From NCBI GenBank assembly GCA_910586225.1, contig CAJUIL010000057.1, positions 1 to 6,177 of the forward strand: a stretch of 6,177 nt of DNA. The letters run 5' to 3'. The position numbers were made by a program, and so were the translations under genes. The notes under the pieces were generated by a model that saw nothing but the letters and a program-made list of their open reading frames with translations, ran no database searches and was not told where the DNA came from. This document shows, piece by piece, positions 4,919 to 6,177 of the stretch. Positions within the stretch are counted from its first letter, which is position 1. Every line of letters begins with the position of its first letter. The DNA is from an uncultured Eubacterium sp. GTDB lineage: Bacteria > Bacillota > Clostridia > Lachnospirales > Lachnospiraceae.

Positions 4919-4959
4919 TAAAAACCGTTGCTTCTGTATTTTTACACAGAAGCAACGGT
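4919..4959 (-). terminator. Strong terminator of the SWIM gene
   Basis: A 14-bp perfect stem (ACCGTTGCTTCTGT at 4924-4937 and its complement at 4946-4959) with an 8-nt loop is followed on the minus strand by TTTTTAG. It stands 54 bp past the SWIM stop. On the plus strand no T-run follows, so it mainly serves leftward transcription, although it may also slow rightward transcripts from the cro-like gene. Confidence 0.85.
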
Positions 4960-5013
4960 ATATAGTAGTACATGATAAGAATGACATATGTTACTTGCTT
5001 GTCAAAGCATTTA

Positions 5014-5382
5014 CTATCTTATTAAATTTTTCACCAGAAATGGGCCGCTGAGATAAAGTTCCTTATATCGTTCTATTTCAGTAGGAAGATTATCTTTGAA
5101 AGCCTTTGAAGCCTTACGGTTTGCTTTGGGTAAATCTTCAAGATAACCTAATTCACGAGCAAGATAATATATATGTTTGCATGGAAGGTTGCGGCTTTCA
5201 AAATCAAAGCAGGTACAGTTATTAAGCGTAACATCATAGGTGCCGTCACGTCCAATAATTACAGCAGATTGTACATCAGCATTAATAGTGGCGTTTTCCG
5301 GTTTGATACGTTGCGAAAAAATTATGCGTTTGATTTGATTATAGTCATTGTGCAATGATTCATCCCAGTTACCAAAATTCAT
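5014..5382 (-). CDS. SWIM zinc-finger protein
   Basis: A 122-residue protein with a SWIM zinc-binding motif (C-x-C-x9-C-x-H): Cys56, Cys58, Cys68 and His70 in CTCFDFESRNLPCKH. It is preceded by a strand-rich segment (IIGRDGTYDVTLNN) and followed by the helix IYYLARELGYL, the usual surround of this fold. SWIM domains bind DNA or protein in chromatin, recombination and transposon proteins. This one is a stand-alone, SWIM-only protein of the kind common in Firmicutes accessory DNA, and its partner is unknown. The lysine-rich tail (88-122) suggests nucleic-acid contact. I chose ATG 5382 because AAGGAG lies about 9 nt upstream; the open frame runs on to 5586 but crosses the promoter and leader. 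Expression is likely from the promoter at 5434-5462, with a small leader hairpin, and ends at the terminator at 4919-4959. It diverges from the 5546-5794 gene. Confidence 0.85.
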   Translation of the reverse strand: MNFGNWDESLHNDYNQIKRIIFSQRIKPENATINADVQSAVIIGRDGTYDVTLNNCTCFDFESRNLPCKHIYYLARELGYLEDLPKANRKASKAFKDNLPTEIERYKELYLSGPFLVKNLIR

Positions 5383-5399
5383 ATGTAGATCTCCTTTCT

Positions 5400-5439
5400 T
5401 ATGTACTCGGCTGTTGCAGCAGCCTGTAACTACAGTATA
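5400..5439 (-). repeat. Leader/promoter repeat, copy A
   Basis: About 40 bp shared with 5974-6015: TATGTAyTCGGCT, a variable loop, then AGCCTGTAnnTACAGTATA on the plus strand. On the minus strand this is a -10 box (TATACT), a CTGTA-N2-TACAG palindrome (5424-5435) and a hairpin (GGCTG/CAGCC, 5409-5424) ahead of the SWIM ribosome binding site. The arms are kept between copies while the loop differs, which suggests that the stem matters in the transcript or as a binding site. Confidence 0.75.
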
Positions 5440-5462
5440 AAGGGGAAAGGGATGATAAACAA
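5434..5462 (-). promoter_or_regulatory. Promoter of the SWIM gene
   Basis: Minus strand TTGTTT (5457-5462), a 17-bp spacer and TATACT (5434-5439). The CTGTA-N2-TACAG palindrome sits at the -10/start region, where a repressor would act. Confidence 0.5.
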
Positions 5463-5559
5463 GAATAATTTGATAAAAATCAGATTGGGAAACTGTAGCG
5501 GCACGCAGTTGCCCAAAAAGGCTGGCAGATGGCAGAAGGGAGGTGATGGAGGTGGATGA
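5452..5559 (+). CDS. Possible 35-residue leader peptide
   Basis: ATG 5452 follows an AGGGGAAAGGG purine run and opens a 35-codon frame (MINKNNLIKIRLGNCSGTQL…) ending at TGA 5557-5559, with a glycine-rich tail. It overlaps the start of the next plus-strand gene by 14 nt, as a coupled leader would. I recognise no family. The purine run is almost adjacent to the ATG, which is poor spacing, and there is no second example in the duplicated module. This could be chance. Confidence 0.18.
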   Translation: MINKNNLIKIRLGNCSGTQLPKKAGRWQKGGDGGG

Positions 5560-5794
5560 GGAAAAGAAAGCATGGCTGAAAAGCATAGGAGCAGGAGAGT
5601 TCCCAGAACCAGTGAAATATATTTATACGTTTCCAGGATATAAAGGGGCTTTCAACCTTTCAGAACGTTATTTGGAGGAAACGCCGCTGGAAGCATTGAA
5701 AGCCCAGTATCAGGAAAACAAAACTTATGCAGAAGAAGTTGTTAAATGCGGAAAATCACGGGATGATTTTCACCGAGGCGCTGAACCTCTTTGA
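5546..5794 (+). CDS. Small conserved-looking hypothetical protein
   Basis: An 82-residue acidic and aromatic protein. It has an N-terminal charged helix (DEEKKAWLKSIGAGEFPEP), a Tyr/Phe-rich centre (YIYTFPGYKGAFNLSERYL) and a helix (TPLEALKAQYQENKTYAEEV). The pattern resembles short hypothetical proteins common in Lachnospiraceae, but I know no function. The start is ambiguous. ATG 5546 is only 2 nt from GGGAGG (5538-5543), while GTG 5552 is 8 nt from it and gives an 80-residue protein, so GTG 5552 is the better-spaced start. The gene diverges from the SWIM gene with a shared control region. Its N-terminal DEEK motif and ribosome binding site recur at about 6050-6065. The last 13 codons overlap a convergent, frameshifted reading frame, so its 3' end may be a rearrangement product. 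Confidence 0.6.
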   Translation: MEVDEEKKAWLKSIGAGEFPEPVKYIYTFPGYKGAFNLSERYLEETPLEALKAQYQENKTYAEEVVKCGKSRDDFHRGAEPL

Positions 5795-5951
5795 ATAGAC
5801 CGTATTTTTCAAAATAAACAGGGTCATTTCAATTTCTTTACTGGGAATGTTCAGATAATCAAATTTCTGTATAGTTATATAACCATTTTTTGAAAGCTCT
5901 GTGATAGCTTTAAAAATCTTTTTTGATTATCTGTTTTGCAATAATCGTCAT
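5756..5951 (-). pseudogene. Frameshifted small gene behind the second leader copy
   Basis: From ATG 5951 the minus strand reads MTIIAKQIIKKDF and stops. With one base removed in the A6/T5 run it continues KAITELSKNGYITIQKFDYL then NIPSKEIEMTLFILKNTVYS to a TGA at 5756-5758. The balanced amino-acid make-up, including NGYITIQKFDYL and EIEMTLFIL, looks like real coding sequence. About 64 residues would result. It belongs to no family I recognise and does not match the SWIM protein. It lies behind a near-copy of the SWIM gene's leader/promoter. The SD-like GAAGGGAG is about 14 nt from the ATG, which is long. Alternatives are a sequencing error in a homopolymer, a +1 frameshift at TTT-TAA, or decay after duplication. 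Confidence 0.4.
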
Positions 5952-5973
5952 AAAATATGTTATTACTCCCTTC

Positions 5974-6015
5974 TATGTATTCGGCTTCTGGCTGGGAGCC
6001 TGTACATACAGTATA
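5974..6015 (-). repeat. Leader/promoter repeat, copy B
   Basis: This is the second copy of 5400-5439, with the CTGTA-N2-TACAG palindrome at 6000-6011, a TATACT -10 on the minus strand (6010-6015) and a GGCT/AGCC stem at 5983-6000 whose loop differs from that of copy A. No good -35 lies 17 bp away; the TTGTTT of copy A sits only 13 bp from the -10 here, so the promoter is probably weaker. Confidence 0.75.
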
Positions 6016-6064
6016 GGGCGGGGATAAGAAACAATCGATAGACAGAAAGGAGGATGAAGAAAAA

Positions 6065-6148
6065 GTGTTTAATGAAAAATTGAAATGTCTGGATAATTTC
6101 AACGATGAAACAGTTCTTCATTATTGGAGTACTCTCGGAAACTCTTGA
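6065..6148 (+). CDS. Possible short or truncated relative of the 5546-5794 gene
   Basis: AGAAAGGAGG (6044-6053) precedes a GTG at 6065 that opens 27 codons ending at TGA 6146-6148. The bases just before the GTG encode DEEK in frame, echoing the DEEKKAWLKS start of the 5546-5794 gene, and the leader upstream is also repeated. The spacing to the GTG (11 nt) is long, and the reading frame is short (FNEKLKCLDNFNDETVLHYW). It is probably a remnant or a very small gene of the same duplicated module. Nothing further is recognisable from 6149 to the window end. Confidence 0.25.
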   Translation: MFNEKLKCLDNFNDETVLHYWSTLGNS

Positions 6149-6177
6149 ATAATGGATTGAACTTTATACAAAAAAGA

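Noticed and set aside
4924..4959. The hairpin taken as terminator of the cro-like gene
   Set aside because: No T-run follows on the plus strand; the T-run lies on the minus-strand side, which fits the SWIM gene instead.
5383..5586. An N-terminal extension of the SWIM protein by 68 codons
   Set aside because: It crosses the promoter, palindrome and leader hairpin and the start of the divergent gene. AAGGAG before ATG 5382 marks the real start.
5918..5924. The AAAAAAG slippery heptamer in the interrupted frame
   Set aside because: Its phase is wrong for a -1 slip from the ATG 5951 frame. Restoring the frame needs a +1 shift.
5875..6102. A 75-codon minus-strand frame
   Set aside because: It covers the repeated leader, which is regulatory in copy A, and its frame differs from that of the better-looking interrupted frame at 5756-5951.

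Overview
The window reads as an accessory island from a low-GC Gram-positive anaerobe, most likely a Clostridia/Lachnospiraceae-type gut bacterium. The evidence is purine-rich AGGAGG-type ribosome binding sites before nearly every gene, consensus TTGACA/TATAAT promoters, a large serine recombinase, Cro/CI-like XRE regulators and an Rpn-family PD-(D/E)XK nuclease. No rRNA, tRNA, CRISPR array or housekeeping gene is visible. The taxonomic call is an inference from gene content and style only.

Left part (1-3250, moderate GC). A possible gene end (1-60) and a short ParB-like fragment (75-166) lie beside the 3' end of a complete large serine recombinase (185-1756, minus). The ParB homology stops about 20 bp from the recombinase stop codon, as expected if one end of a recombinase-carried element lies there. 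Upstream of the recombinase is an intact Rpn-family nuclease (1942-2820, minus). Upstream of that is a separate 89-residue gene (2965-3234, minus) that copies only the Rpn C-terminal domain. Both copies sit in a roughly 400-bp direct repeat (1838-2269 and 2845-3250). Inside the full-length gene, codon 190 is an ATG preceded at 7 nt by AAAGGAGGA. The free-standing copy begins at exactly the equivalent ATG. This matches the layout known for E. coli Rpn proteins, where a small protein made from an internal start inhibits the full-length nuclease, but here the small protein also seems to exist as its own gene.

Middle part (about 3300-4990, visibly AT-rich). This is a compact two-way switch. An XRE repressor (4115-4558, minus) overlaps by 14 nt a membrane-anchored protein with a tryptophan-rich segment (3313-4128, minus). 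A small Cro-like XRE protein (4698-4907) diverges on the plus strand. The 139-bp gap holds two back-to-back promoters (TTGACT-N16-TATAAT leftward, TTGACA-N16-TATAAT rightward) and palindromic operators of the form GTAACTT-N3-AAGTTAC. A further perfect operator overlaps the stop codon of the cro-like gene. Leftward transcription from the repressor promoter could continue into the Rpn small gene and then the Rpn nuclease, because no terminator is evident between them.

Right part (4919-6177). A SWIM zinc-finger protein (5014-5382, minus) has a strong terminator after it (4919-4959). It diverges from a small hypothetical plus-strand gene (5546-5794). The roughly 40-bp leader/promoter in front of the SWIM gene, with a CTGTA-N2-TACAG palindrome and a small hairpin, recurs at 5974-6015 before a second, frameshifted minus-strand reading frame (5756-5951) and a second small plus-strand frame (6065-6148). 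The divergent module therefore appears to have been duplicated or shuffled. Overall the window is a mosaic of mobile and probably defence-related pieces.
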